17,529 bases of DNA, taken from an uncultured Streptococcus sp. (GTDB lineage Bacteria > Bacillota > Bacilli > Lactobacillales > Streptococcaceae). The DNA is taken from positions 1 to 17,529 of the forward strand of contig CABPWC010000020.1 in assembly GCA_902461025.1 (NCBI GenBank), in the 5' to 3' direction. This document shows, in pieces, positions 1 to 6,269 of the stretch. The notes under the pieces are model-generated. The model had not been told where the DNA came from, ran no database searches, and worked only from the letters and a program-made list of their open reading frames with translations. The first letter of the stretch is position 1, and each line of letters begins with the position of its first letter. Position numbers and translations under genes: made by a program.

Positions 1-634
1 ACTCAGAATTGGCAAATAAGTAAGCTTTTGCTGCTTCAATCTGAGTGAAAGCATTAATGACACGTAAGTAGTTAGCAGTCGATACATCCAACTGAACTTG
101 ACTCCCACAGATAAAGGCTCCATATTGTGGGAAGTCATGCAAATTAACTCTCTCTTGGCGACTTCCCATATTTAGGTAATCCATCAGCATCTGGTAGCGT
201 GGATAAGCCACCGGTCGATTGTCATTCTGATCCCAGTTTGGATGAATCCCCCAACCCTGAATAGCATGATCCTTTTCGCTTAGCTTTTCCTGAATGACCT
301 TCATATAAGCTTGAAATCGTCCTTCGACCTCTTGGATTTTCTGGGCTCTACCAAAGGCAAACTCCAAGGTCGTATAAGAAACCTCAAACAAAATCCGATC
401 CTGACTCGCAGGTTCTACAAGTTGAATTGGATTACCATCCTGATCTTCCTTCTCGACTTCTAAACTAAGAGCATCCACCAAAAAGCGCAGTAAGTCCTTA
501 CTGACTTCAATATCTGTGGGTTTCCCTTTCGTGTGTACGATAGGAAACTCCAACTCAATACCAATGTAGAGTTCTGGATTTTCTTTGATATTTTTTAAAT
601 AACGGCTTTTCAATATCTGAATAGAAGGGGACAT
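1..634 (-). CDS. Glutamate-cysteine ligase family (GCS2-type) protein, 3' part outside window
   Basis: This is the first 211 codons of a minus-strand gene that runs off the left edge. The protein opens MSPSIQILKSRYLKNIKENP and then shows IGIELEFPIVH at about residues 24-34, a glutamate-binding strand typical of the GCS2 / carboxylate-amine ligase fold. Further on are FEVSYTTLEFAF (about 83-94), GWGIHPNWDQND (about 127-138) and a YPRYQMLMDYL segment, all of which fit that family. Family members join glutamate to an amino acid amine using ATP, classically making gamma-glutamylcysteine. The actual substrate cannot be read from this half. I chose the ATG at 634 over one at 638 because GAGAGG lies 5-6 bases upstream of it. 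It is divergent from manLMN and has its own extended -10 promoter. Family call is by motif and is fairly sure; enzymatic role is uncertain. Confidence 0.7.
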   Translation of the reverse strand, partial: MSPSIQILKSRYLKNIKENPELYIGIELEFPIVHTKGKPTDIEVSKDLLRFLVDALSLEVEKEDQDGNPIQLVEPASQDRILFEVSYTTLEFAFGRAQKIQEVEGRFQAYMKVIQEKLSEKDHAIQGWGIHPNWDQNDNRPVAYPRYQMLMDYLNMGSRQERVNLHDFPQYGAFICGSQVQLDVSTANYLRVINAFTQIEAAKAYLFANSE

Positions 635-685
635 ACATACCTCTCACTCTAAATACTCTTACTAGAAACATCAATTGCTTTCTAT

Positions 686-694
686 ATTATACCA
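686..694 (-). promoter_or_regulatory. Extended -10 promoter for the GCS2-family gene
   Basis: On the minus strand the sequence reads TGGTATAAT, an extended -10 element (TGn-TATAAT). It lies about 50 bases upstream of the ATG at 634. No good -35 hexamer is seen, as expected for this promoter class in streptococci. Confidence 0.6.
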
Positions 695-867
695 AAAAAC
701 TCTATGAGAACTTGACCGAAAAACGACTTTCAACAAATTGTTAATTACTTTGAAGTTTTATACTAATTTTCCCATGCAAGATTTTATGAAATCTCGAAAA
801 GTATCGATATATCAATATCTTCAAAAACAAACTTCCCCCTTACATTCTTAGGATTTATTATAAGTAG

Positions 868-896
868 TTGATTTTTTGCTGAAAACGGTTTATACT
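868..896 (+). promoter_or_regulatory. manLMN core promoter
   Basis: TTGATT (868-873) and TATACT (891-896) are separated by exactly 17 bases, giving a near-consensus sigma-A promoter 53 bases or more upstream of manL. Transcription should start near 903. Confidence 0.75.
880..893 (+). promoter_or_regulatory. cre-like CcpA operator in the manLMN promoter
   Basis: TGAAAACGGTTTAT matches the catabolite-responsive element pattern TGAAARCGNTTTCW at all but the last one or two positions. It lies in the -35/-10 spacer and overlaps the -10, so CcpA bound here should block RNA polymerase. The match is by eye only. Confidence 0.55.
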
Positions 897-921
897 TAAA
901 GAGTCTTAAAGTTTTCTTAAA
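895..921 (+). promoter_or_regulatory. CiaR-type repeat site downstream of the manLMN -10
   Basis: CTTAAA occurs three times: 895-900, 905-910 and 916-921. The last two are separated by exactly 5 bases. That is the reverse complement of TTTAAG-N5-TTTAAG, the direct repeat bound by the streptococcal response regulator CiaR. The site begins at the -10 and covers the expected transcription start, so CiaR would be expected to repress here. I recall manL as a directly CiaR-controlled promoter in S. pneumoniae, but I cannot check this. Confidence 0.65.
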
Positions 922-958
922 CTACAAGTCAAACATTTTATAAGGAGGAATGACAATA

Positions 959-1957
959 ATGAGTATCGGAATCATTATTGCGAGCCACGGTGAATTTGCC
1001 GCGGGTATTCATCAGTCAGGATCTATGATCTTTGGTGAACAAGAAAAGGTTCAAGTTGTAACCTTTATGCCAAACGAAGGTCCAGATGATTTATACGCCA
1101 AATTCAACAATGCTGTGGCTGCATTTGACGCAGAAGATGAGGTTCTAGTCTTGGCTGACCTTTGGAGTGGTTCTCCATTTAACCAAGCTAGTCGCGTAAT
1201 GGGAGAAAATCCTGAGCGTAAATTTGCCATCATCACAGGACTTAACTTGCCGATGTTAATCCAAGCCTACACCGAACGCCTGATGGACGCTAATGCCGGA
1301 GTGGCTAAAGTTGCTGCGAACATCATTAAAGAAGCTAAGGATGGCATCAAGGCTCTTCCAGAAGAGCTAAACCCAGCTGAGGAAGTTGCAACTGCTGCAA
1401 CTGCTGCAGCTGCTCCTGTAGCCCAAGCTGCTATCCCAGAAGGAACAGTTATCGGAGACGGTAAATTGAAAATCAATCTTGCTCGTCTTGACACACGTCT
1501 TCTTCACGGACAAGTCGCAACTGCTTGGACACCAGATTCAAAAGCAGACCGTATCATCGTTGCTTCAGATAACGTTGCAAACGACGAATTGCGTAAAGAG
1601 TTGATCAAACAAGCTGCTCCTAACGGAGTGAAAGCTAACGTTGTTCCAATCAAAAAATTGATTGAGGTTGCAAAAGATCCTCGTTTTGGTAACACACACG
1701 CCCTTATCTTGTTTGAAACACCTCAAGACGCCCTTCGTGCTATCGAAGGCGGTGTGCCAATTAAGACTCTTAACGTTGGATCAATGGCTCACTCAACTGG
1801 TAAAACAATGATCAACAACGTATTGTCAATGGACAAAGACGACGTTGCTACATTTGAAAAAATGCGTGATCTTGGTGTTGAATTTGACGTACGTAAAGTA
1901 CCAAACGACACTAAAAAAGATTTGTTTGACTTGATTAGCAAAGCTAACGTTCAATAA
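959..1957 (+). CDS. manL: Mannose-family PTS enzyme IIAB (ManL)
   Basis: This is the cytoplasmic phosphorelay subunit of the mannose/glucose PTS: HPr-phosphate donates to the IIA histidine, then the IIB histidine, then the sugar entering through ManMN. The IIA domain spans about residues 1-130, with its active His10 in IIIASHGEF and the GGSPFN-like motif SGSPFNQAS. An Ala-rich linker (about 140-165) leads to the IIB domain, whose active His183 sits in RLDTRLLHGQV. The product is 332 aa, the usual size. An in-frame ATG at 950 directly abuts the SD (AAGGAGG, 942-948); I prefer the ATG at 959, which gives the family N-terminus MSIGIIIASHG and workable spacing. It is first in manLMN, under the cre-like and CiaR-like sites described above. 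In streptococci this system carries glucose, mannose and amino sugars and contributes to catabolite control. Confidence 0.95.
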   Translation: MSIGIIIASHGEFAAGIHQSGSMIFGEQEKVQVVTFMPNEGPDDLYAKFNNAVAAFDAEDEVLVLADLWSGSPFNQASRVMGENPERKFAIITGLNLPMLIQAYTERLMDANAGVAKVAANIIKEAKDGIKALPEELNPAEEVATAATAAAAPVAQAAIPEGTVIGDGKLKINLARLDTRLLHGQVATAWTPDSKADRIIVASDNVANDELRKELIKQAAPNGVKANVVPIKKLIEVAKDPRFGNTHALILFETPQDALRAIEGGVPIKTLNVGSMAHSTGKTMINNVLSMDKDDVATFEKMRDLGVEFDVRKVPNDTKKDLFDLISKANVQ

Positions 1958-1986
1958 TTAACATTAAATAGAAAAGGAATAAAACC

Positions 1987-2799
1987 ATGTCAGATATTTC
2001 AATCATTTCTGCTATCTTGGTTGTAGTTGTTGCCTTCTTCGCAGGTCTTGAAGGTATCCTCGACCAATTCCAATTCCATCAACCAATCGTAGCATGTACC
2101 CTTATCGGTCTTGTAACTGGTAACCTCGAAGCAGGGGTTATGCTTGGTGGATCACTTCAAATGATCGCCCTTGGTTGGGCTAACATCGGAGCTGCCGTAG
2201 CTCCTGACGCGGCTCTTGCTTCTGTTGCTGCTGCAATTATCATGATCAAAGGTGGTAACTTTACTACTGAAGGTATCGCAGTCGCAACTGCAACTGCAAT
2301 CCCTCTTGCCGTAGCTGGACTTTTCTTGACTATGATTGTTCGTACAATCTCAGTTGGTTTGGTTCACACTGCAGATGCTGCTGCTAAAGAAGGAAACATT
2401 GCAGCTGTTGAACGCGCTCACTACTTTGCCCTTGCTCTTCAAGGTCTACGTATTGCTATCCCAGCTGCACTCTTGCTTGCAATGCCAACTGAAGCAGTTC
2501 AAGGAGTATTGGAACTTATGCCAGAATGGCTTAAAGGTGGTATGGCTGTCGGTGGTGCCATGGTCGTTGCCGTTGGTTACGCTTTGGTTATCAACATGAT
2601 GGCTACTCGTGAAGTATGGCCATTCTTCGCTATCGGTTTTGCTCTTGCAGCAATCTCTCAATTGACTTTGATTGCCCTTGGTGTCATCGGTGTTGCCCTT
2701 GCCTTCATCTACCTCAACCTTTCTAAACAAGGTGGAAACGGTGGCGGAGGAGCTGCAACTTCTAACGATCCAATCGGTTATATCCTAGAAGACTACTAG
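1987..2799 (+). CDS. manM: Mannose-family PTS enzyme IIC (ManM)
   Basis: A polytopic membrane protein of 270 aa that forms, with ManN, the sugar-translocating channel of the mannose-class PTS. It begins MSDISIISAILVVVVAFFAG, a first hydrophobic helix, followed by the family segments LEGILDQFQFHQPIVACTLI and LGGSLQMIALGWANIG. Several Ala/Gly/Val-rich membrane helices follow. The C-terminus carries a Gly-rich run (about 247-254) before a short polar tail, which is common in streptococcal ManM. The start has a good SD (AAAAGGA) and lies 29 bases after manL, so the two are cotranscribed. Homologous IIC proteins serve as receptors for class IIa bacteriocins; that is family knowledge and was not tested for this strain. 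Confidence 0.94.
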   Translation: MSDISIISAILVVVVAFFAGLEGILDQFQFHQPIVACTLIGLVTGNLEAGVMLGGSLQMIALGWANIGAAVAPDAALASVAAAIIMIKGGNFTTEGIAVATATAIPLAVAGLFLTMIVRTISVGLVHTADAAAKEGNIAAVERAHYFALALQGLRIAIPAALLLAMPTEAVQGVLELMPEWLKGGMAVGGAMVVAVGYALVINMMATREVWPFFAIGFALAAISQLTLIALGVIGVALAFIYLNLSKQGGNGGGGAATSNDPIGYILEDY

Positions 2800-2813
2800 A
2801 AAGGGGAACAATC

Positions 2814-3725
2814 ATGGCTGAAAAAATTCAATTATCAAAATCAGATCGCCAAAAAGTTTGGTGGCGTTCACAATTCCTTCAAGGTTCATGGAACTACGAA
2901 CGTATGCAAAACTTGGGTTGGGCTTACTCTTTGATCCCAGCTATCAAGAAACTTTACACTAAAAAAGAAGACCAAGCCGCTGCTCTTGAGCGCCACCTTG
3001 AGTTCTTCAACACTCACCCATACGTAGCTGCTCCAATCATGGGGGTTACTCTTGCACTTGAAGAAGAACGCGCTAACGGTACTGAAATCGATGACGCTGC
3101 TATCCAAGGTGTTAAGATCGGTATGATGGGACCTCTTGCTGGTATCGGTGACCCAGTCTTCTGGTTTACAGTTCGTCCGATCCTTGGTGCCCTTGGTGCA
3201 TCACTTGCTGCAACTGGTAATATCGTTGGACCACTTCTCTTCTTCTTTGGATGGAATGCAATCCGTATGTCTTTCCTTTGGTATACACAAGAGTTTGGTT
3301 ACAAGGCTGGATCTGAAATCACCAAAGACATGTCAGGTGGTATCTTGAAAGACATCACTAAAGGAGCTTCTATCCTTGGTATGTTCATCCTTGCCGTTCT
3401 TGTACAACGTTGGGTATCAATCAACTTCACTATCAACCTTCCAGGTAAACAATTGTCAGAAGGTGCTTACATCGTCTTCCCAGAAGGTCCTGTTACAGGT
3501 GGAGAATTGAAGGGAATCCTCGGCCAAGCACTTAGCGGTTTGAGTTTGGATAGCGTTCAACCACAAACGCTTCAAGGTCAGTTGAACTCATTGATCCCAG
3601 GATTGATGGGACTTCTCCTTACTTTCCTTTGCATGTGGTTGCTTAAGAAAAAAGTATCTCCAATCACAATCATCCTTGCACTCTTTGCAGTTGGTATCGC
3701 AGCTCGTTACTTCGGTATCATGTAA
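2814..3725 (+). CDS. manN: Mannose-family PTS enzyme IID (ManN)
   Basis: The second membrane subunit (303 aa) of the mannose-class PTS permease. The amphipathic N-terminus has the IID signature: KVWWRSQFLQGSWNYERMQ at about residues 14-32, then GWAYSLIPAIKKLY and FFNTHPYVAAPIMGVTLALEE. The conserved core GPLAGIGDPVFW lies near residues 109-120, and membrane helices are at the C-terminal end. It starts 14 bases after manM with a GAAAGGGG SD and is the last gene of the operon. A strong hairpin terminator follows 22 bases after the stop. IID with IIC forms the sugar path and can be a bacteriocin docking surface in relatives. No lesion is visible. Confidence 0.94.
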   Translation: MAEKIQLSKSDRQKVWWRSQFLQGSWNYERMQNLGWAYSLIPAIKKLYTKKEDQAAALERHLEFFNTHPYVAAPIMGVTLALEEERANGTEIDDAAIQGVKIGMMGPLAGIGDPVFWFTVRPILGALGASLAATGNIVGPLLFFFGWNAIRMSFLWYTQEFGYKAGSEITKDMSGGILKDITKGASILGMFILAVLVQRWVSINFTINLPGKQLSEGAYIVFPEGPVTGGELKGILGQALSGLSLDSVQPQTLQGQLNSLIPGLMGLLLTFLCMWLLKKKVSPITIILALFAVGIAARYFGIM

Positions 3726-3747
3726 TCTCGGTGAGAATATACAAACA

Positions 3748-3780
3748 AAAAAGAATCAGGTTTATCACCTGATTCTTTTG
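3748..3780 (+). terminator. manLMN terminator, originally shared with pepC
   Basis: A 13-bp perfect stem (3749-3761 with 3767-3779), loop TTATC, has A-rich and T-rich flanks and so could work in both directions. The last 8 bases, ATTCTTTT (3772-3779), are repeated at 7707-7714 on the far side of the inserted element. Joining the two restores a hairpin with TTTTTATAT just beyond the pepC stop. Confidence 0.8.
3772..3779. repeat. Left copy of the 8-bp target duplication (ATTCTTTT)
   Basis: ATTCTTTT abuts the GGCTC end of the ISL3-type inverted repeat at 3780. The same 8 bases abut the other outer end at 7706. Eight bases is the usual duplication size for the ISL3 family. Confidence 0.75.
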
Positions 3781-3809
3781 GCTCTTTGTCAAATAGTGTT
3801 GATGAAGAA
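3780..3809 (+). repeat. ISL3-type terminal repeat, left end of the shell element
   Basis: These 30 bases start GGCTCTTTGTCAAATAG and are identical to 6227-6256. They align imperfectly (about 18 of 29) with the minus-strand reading from 5384, GGTTCTATAATTTTTAGGG, identifying them as the two ends of one element type. Confidence 0.75.
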
Positions 3810-3920
3810 CCTAATGAAAAAAGAATCCAACAAAAATTGGACTACCTGTCTCCGGTTAAATACCGAAGACGGTAGCCCTAGGGTGTTTTTATTAAATTCT
3901 CACTTTTTGGGGTCAGTCCC
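3810..3920 (+). pseudogene. IS3-family remnant: transposase C-terminus plus right end
   Basis: Translating the plus strand from 3810 gives PNEKRIQQKLDYLSPVKYRRR and a stop at 3873-3875. This is the invariant C-terminal tail of IS3-family OrfB integrases (kRiQ.KL..lSPv.YR). About 45 bases of non-coding sequence follow, ending TTTTTGGGGTCAGTCCC, which looks like the right terminal repeat of such an element. Everything upstream, including the DDE domain, is gone and is replaced at 3809/3810 by the ISL3 end. It cannot be functional. Its outer end interrupts the signal peptide of a lipoprotein gene copy. Confidence 0.7.
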
Positions 3921-3947
3921 TAAGCCTGATAGTAGTTTCTTGTTCAT
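3921..3947 (-). pseudogene. Stub of a second lipoprotein gene, cut by an IS3 end
   Basis: The minus strand reads ATG then codons for MNKKLLSGL, identical to the first nine residues of the complete lipoprotein just upstream. It starts 11 bases after that gene's stop, with AAAGGGG as SD. At 3920 the homology ends and the IS3-type end (GGGACTGACCCC) begins. This shows a former tandem pair of paralogous lipoproteins, the second of which was destroyed by an IS3 insertion. Confidence 0.7.
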
Positions 3948-3958
3948 ACTATTCCCCT

Positions 3959-4651
3959 TTAGTCATTTACTACTTTGAGTCCTAAACTATTGGCAGCCTC
4001 TTCTGCCTTTGATCCCTTAGGTGTATGGATTTCTACATTCTTATTTGAATTTTCTGGGAAGTAAAATAAGTCTGTTATTTCAATTACACTTTCAGGTATT
4101 GTGATCGATTTGATTGATGGTGTGTCTGAAAATACCAATTGACCAATTGATTTTGTTCCTTCTGGAAATACAACAGACTCTAGAGAACTTGCTCCTAAAA
4201 ATGCGTGATCATCAACAGTTTCTAATGATGTTCCTAAATAAATGTACTTCAATGCTTTATCTTGACCAAAAGATGACTCTCCAACATATCTTACTGTATC
4301 TGGTAAGACGATTGCTTCACATTTTTCAACATTTGCCATACCACGCTGTGCAATCGCTATAACAGGTTTACCATTAATGGTTTTTGGTACACGAACAACC
4401 TTGTCGTCAGAAGTACAACTATAGATTGCGTATCCTTCTTGCCACTCTTCATATGTGAAGTACTTTTCATCTGTATCCGGGAAGTCTTTGAAGTTCTTCT
4501 CTGTTACTTCAGAGTTATTTGTTGTGGTATTTTTTGTTTCTATTGTAGAAGTACTTGTTGTGGTATTTTGTTTTGACTCCTTAGGTCCGCATCCTACTAA
4601 ACCTGATAAGAGTACTGCTGCACATAAGCCTGATAATAGTTTCTTGTTCAT
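3959..4651 (-). CDS. Lipoprotein with BspA-type leucine-rich repeats
   Basis: A 230-aa predicted surface lipoprotein. The signal peptide MNKKLLSGLCAAVLLSGLVG ends in a lipobox (LVGC) with the lipidated Cys at 21. A Ser/Thr/Asn-rich spacer (about 25-55) would hold the domain off the membrane. Residues about 90-215 contain LRR_5 (BspA-like) repeats of the type ...IVLPDTVRYVGESSFG, VVFPEGTKSIGQLVF and SITIPESVIEI. Such domains usually mediate adhesion or protein binding; no ligand can be inferred here. The start has a strong SD (AGGAGGAG). The gene sits inside the ISL3-bounded island in AT-rich sequence and lies just upstream of a truncated paralog, so it is probably imported cargo. Function beyond surface display is unknown. 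Confidence 0.8.
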   Translation of the reverse strand: MNKKLLSGLCAAVLLSGLVGCGPKESKQNTTTSTSTIETKNTTTNNSEVTEKNFKDFPDTDEKYFTYEEWQEGYAIYSCTSDDKVVRVPKTINGKPVIAIAQRGMANVEKCEAIVLPDTVRYVGESSFGQDKALKYIYLGTSLETVDDHAFLGASSLESVVFPEGTKSIGQLVFSDTPSIKSITIPESVIEITDLFYFPENSNKNVEIHTPKGSKAEEAANSLGLKVVND

Positions 4652-4844
4652 TATTTCTCCTCCTAATATTTTATGAATATATTAATACCTATATGTTATA
4701 AGATGTAGATATTCTTGCTAATATCAAATATTTCTATTTAATCTTCCTATAAATATACGCATGTTAATATATTAATATCTTTAAGTATTTATAACTATAG
4801 TTCCTTAATTTTCCCAGTAAAAAACGAAAGGCACCACAAGTTAT

Positions 4845-5227
4845 TTATATGTTTTCTTTAAACGATTCATGTACTTCTGTCGCAACTTCTCGCCCGTCTT
4901 TAATTGCGGTTGCGATAGATTGAGGACCTAAATATGCATCACCTGTTATTATTTATTTCTATGTATTCTGATGTTGACCGAAAGTCAAATTTTTACCTTT
5001 CATCTAGAACACTAAAGTCTACTTTTGTTCAATTGCTGCAACGACAAGATCACATGGAATAATATGTTCACTACCTGCCACTTCATGCGTTAATCTTCTT
5101 CCACTTTCATCTGATTCACCAAGTTCCATTGTAATAACCTTTACACCAGTTACTTTCCCACTCTCATCACGCAATACTTCTTTAATATTCTCTAAGAAAT
5201 GGAATGTAACACCTTCATTGTGTGCAT
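4845..5227 (-). pseudogene. Fragment of a GltD-like FAD/NAD(P) oxidoreductase, fused to the ISL3 transposase start
   Basis: Only the C-terminal part of a glutamate synthase small-subunit (GltD-like) protein remains. After the transposase codons MNNILEAILQIKD (5264-5226), the frame continues AHNEGVTFHFLENIKEVL, then KVITMELGESDESGRR and CDLVVAAIEQK, stopping at 5019. The MELGE.D.SGRR segment is typical of GltD. After a frameshift in an A-tract the sense resumes as VDFSVLDER, hits another stop, and resumes again near 4945 as TGDAYLGPQSIATAIKDGRE to a final stop at 4845. Multiple frameshifts, stops and a missing N-terminal half make it a pseudogene. The first 81-codon reading (5019-5264) is an accidental in-frame chimera that would use the transposase promoter and start. 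Confidence 0.75.
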
Positions 5228-5384
5228 CTTTGATTTGTAGTATAGCTTCTAGTATATTGTTCATATGGTCATCATCCTTTTGTTTTAGGTTTAGGCGCTT
5301 TTAATATAATGGATGTTGGCCTTTTTGTATACACTAAAATAGGGTTGGTGGAAAATTTCCATCAACCCTAAAAATTATAGAACC
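5226..5384 (-). repeat. Right end of the ISL3 shell, duplicated at 7548-7706
   Basis: The segment matches 7548-7706 with only about five differences over 159 bases. It carries the transposase start region, promoter and a terminal hairpin (5341-5369). It ends GGTTCTATAA read from 5384 on the minus strand, closer to the GGCTCT of the other end than the GTTTCT found at 7706. Confidence 0.8.
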
Positions 5385-5390
5385 ACACAA

Positions 5391-5416
5391 AACCCTGACC
5401 AGAGATGGTCAGGGTC
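5391..5416 (-). terminator. Terminator of the DUF4230-like gene
   Basis: An 8-bp stem CCCTGACC/GGTCAGGG (5393-5400 with 5407-5414) sits 16 bases beyond the stop, with TTTTGTGT following on the minus strand. Confidence 0.6.
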
Positions 5417-5430
5417 TTGTATTTCAAAAA

Positions 5431-6036
5431 TTATTCTGTAAATTCTATAGTTACTTTTACTTCAGAATCCATTGAAGAAAATATTGTTTTATAATAATTG
5501 ATTGCAGATTCTTTAATTTCACTCTTAAATTTATCTAAATACTCTGCTTGTTTATCACTAGAAAGTTGGTTTGTGACCAATTTCCCAGTATCAACATCTT
5601 CTGTAGTCCCACTTAATAACTCTCCATGACTATCATATAAATCATAAGGATCATCTTTTGAAAGTTCAACACCAATTACTTCCAATTTTGGAACAATAAC
5701 CTTATATTCTTTTTCGCTTATTTGTTCAACCTTTACACTACTTTTAATTCCAAATTTAGCGTTATAATTTAAAATTACTAATGCTGCTTTTTTAGAGAAC
5801 GGCACATCAAACCCAAAAACTTGAGTTGTTTTTGTTTCAGAAATAATTTCATTAATTCCCGCATTCAAAAATACAACTTCATTCACTTTTTCAATACTTT
5901 CGATATTAATTGACGATTTGACTTCTGATTTATGTTCCTTAGGTAAGAAAAATAGCACTCCAATAGCTATAATAGCTATTAATACCAGATTCAATAGAAC
6001 ACTAAACTTATTAAATTTCTTCTTTAATATAGACAA
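5431..6036 (-). CDS. Membrane-anchored protein, DUF4230-like
   Basis: A protein of about 201 aa of unknown function. A basic N-terminus (SILKKKFNKF) is followed by one hydrophobic segment at about residues 12-33, so it is probably a single-pass protein with the bulk outside. The outer domain contains VFGFDVPFSKKAALVILNY, GIKSSVKVEQISEKEYKVIVP and KLEVIGVELS. This pattern resembles DUF4230 (a short Ile/Val-rich beta domain with FGI..PF and ...I.LP motifs), and a charged helical tail follows. The resemblance is from memory. Start is ambiguous: a GTG at 6051 is possible, but AAAGTGAGG lies 9 bases before a TTG at 6036, which I prefer. It has its own promoter and terminator. It is the only gene between the two ISL3 elements, hence the true passenger of the island. 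Confidence 0.7.
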   Translation of the reverse strand: MSILKKKFNKFSVLLNLVLIAIIAIGVLFFLPKEHKSEVKSSINIESIEKVNEVVFLNAGINEIISETKTTQVFGFDVPFSKKAALVILNYNAKFGIKSSVKVEQISEKEYKVIVPKLEVIGVELSKDDPYDLYDSHGELLSGTTEDVDTGKLVTNQLSSDKQAEYLDKFKSEIKESAINYYKTIFSSMDSEVKVTIEFTE

Positions 6037-6069
6037 GATAAAAAACCTCACTTTAAATAATCTATCTAA

Positions 6070-6098
6070 ATTTTACACATTCTAAAGAAAACAGTCAA
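6070..6098 (-). promoter_or_regulatory. Promoter of the DUF4230-like gene
   Basis: On the minus strand TTGACT (6098-6093) and TAAAAT (6075-6070) are separated by 17 bases, about 35 bases ahead of the start. The signal is strong. Confidence 0.65.
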
Positions 6099-6269
6099 TA
6101 TTTTTTCGTACTATCTTCTAAAATTAATTGTGCCTATTAAAAATGAAATTAGTTTGTTGCATTTGATTATATTTTTTGAACACCAAATCCATTTAAAATT
6201 GAGTGCTATTTTGAGCACTAAAAAAGGGCTCTTTGTCAAATAGTGTTGATGAAGAAATTTAGGAAGGGA

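Larger units (their letters stand above)
3780..5384 (-). mobile_element. Transposase-less ISL3-type element with replaced interior
   Basis: The left end (3780-3809, GGCTCTTTGTCAAATAGTGT...) is identical for 30 bases to the left end of the complete copy at 6227-6256. The right 159 bases (5226-5384) match 7548-7706 with only a few differences. They include the transposase promoter, start codon and first 13 codons. The interior is not ISL3: it is an IS3 remnant, a lipoprotein stub, an intact lipoprotein gene and a gltD fragment. The ends are intact enough that the complete copy could mobilise it in trans, like a mobile insertion cassette. That is an inference. Confidence 0.65.

Noticed and set aside
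779..794. Palindrome AGATTTTATGAAATCT upstream of manL
   Set aside because: A perfect 6-bp dyad, but in AT-rich sequence about 75 bases above the -35 and matching no operator I know. Too weak to call.
1336..1494. Ala-rich, GCT/GCA-repetitive stretch in manL
   Set aside because: It is the ordinary flexible linker between the IIA and IIB domains, in frame and expected for this family.
3676..3978. A 100-codon plus-strand frame spanning the end of manN, its terminator and the IS3 remnant
   Set aside because: It crosses a strong terminator and two element junctions in a frame different from manN and from the real IS3 transposase frame.
4114..4362. Open frame on the plus strand within the lipoprotein gene
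   Set aside because: It is a shadow of the minus-strand lipoprotein, which has a lipobox, repeats and a strong SD; the plus-strand frame has no SD and no recognisable domain.
6201..6219. Hairpin AGTGCT...AGCACT just outside the complete ISL3 copy, considered as a transposase terminator
   Set aside because: The A-run lies on the wrong side: on the minus strand the T-run precedes the stem instead of following it.
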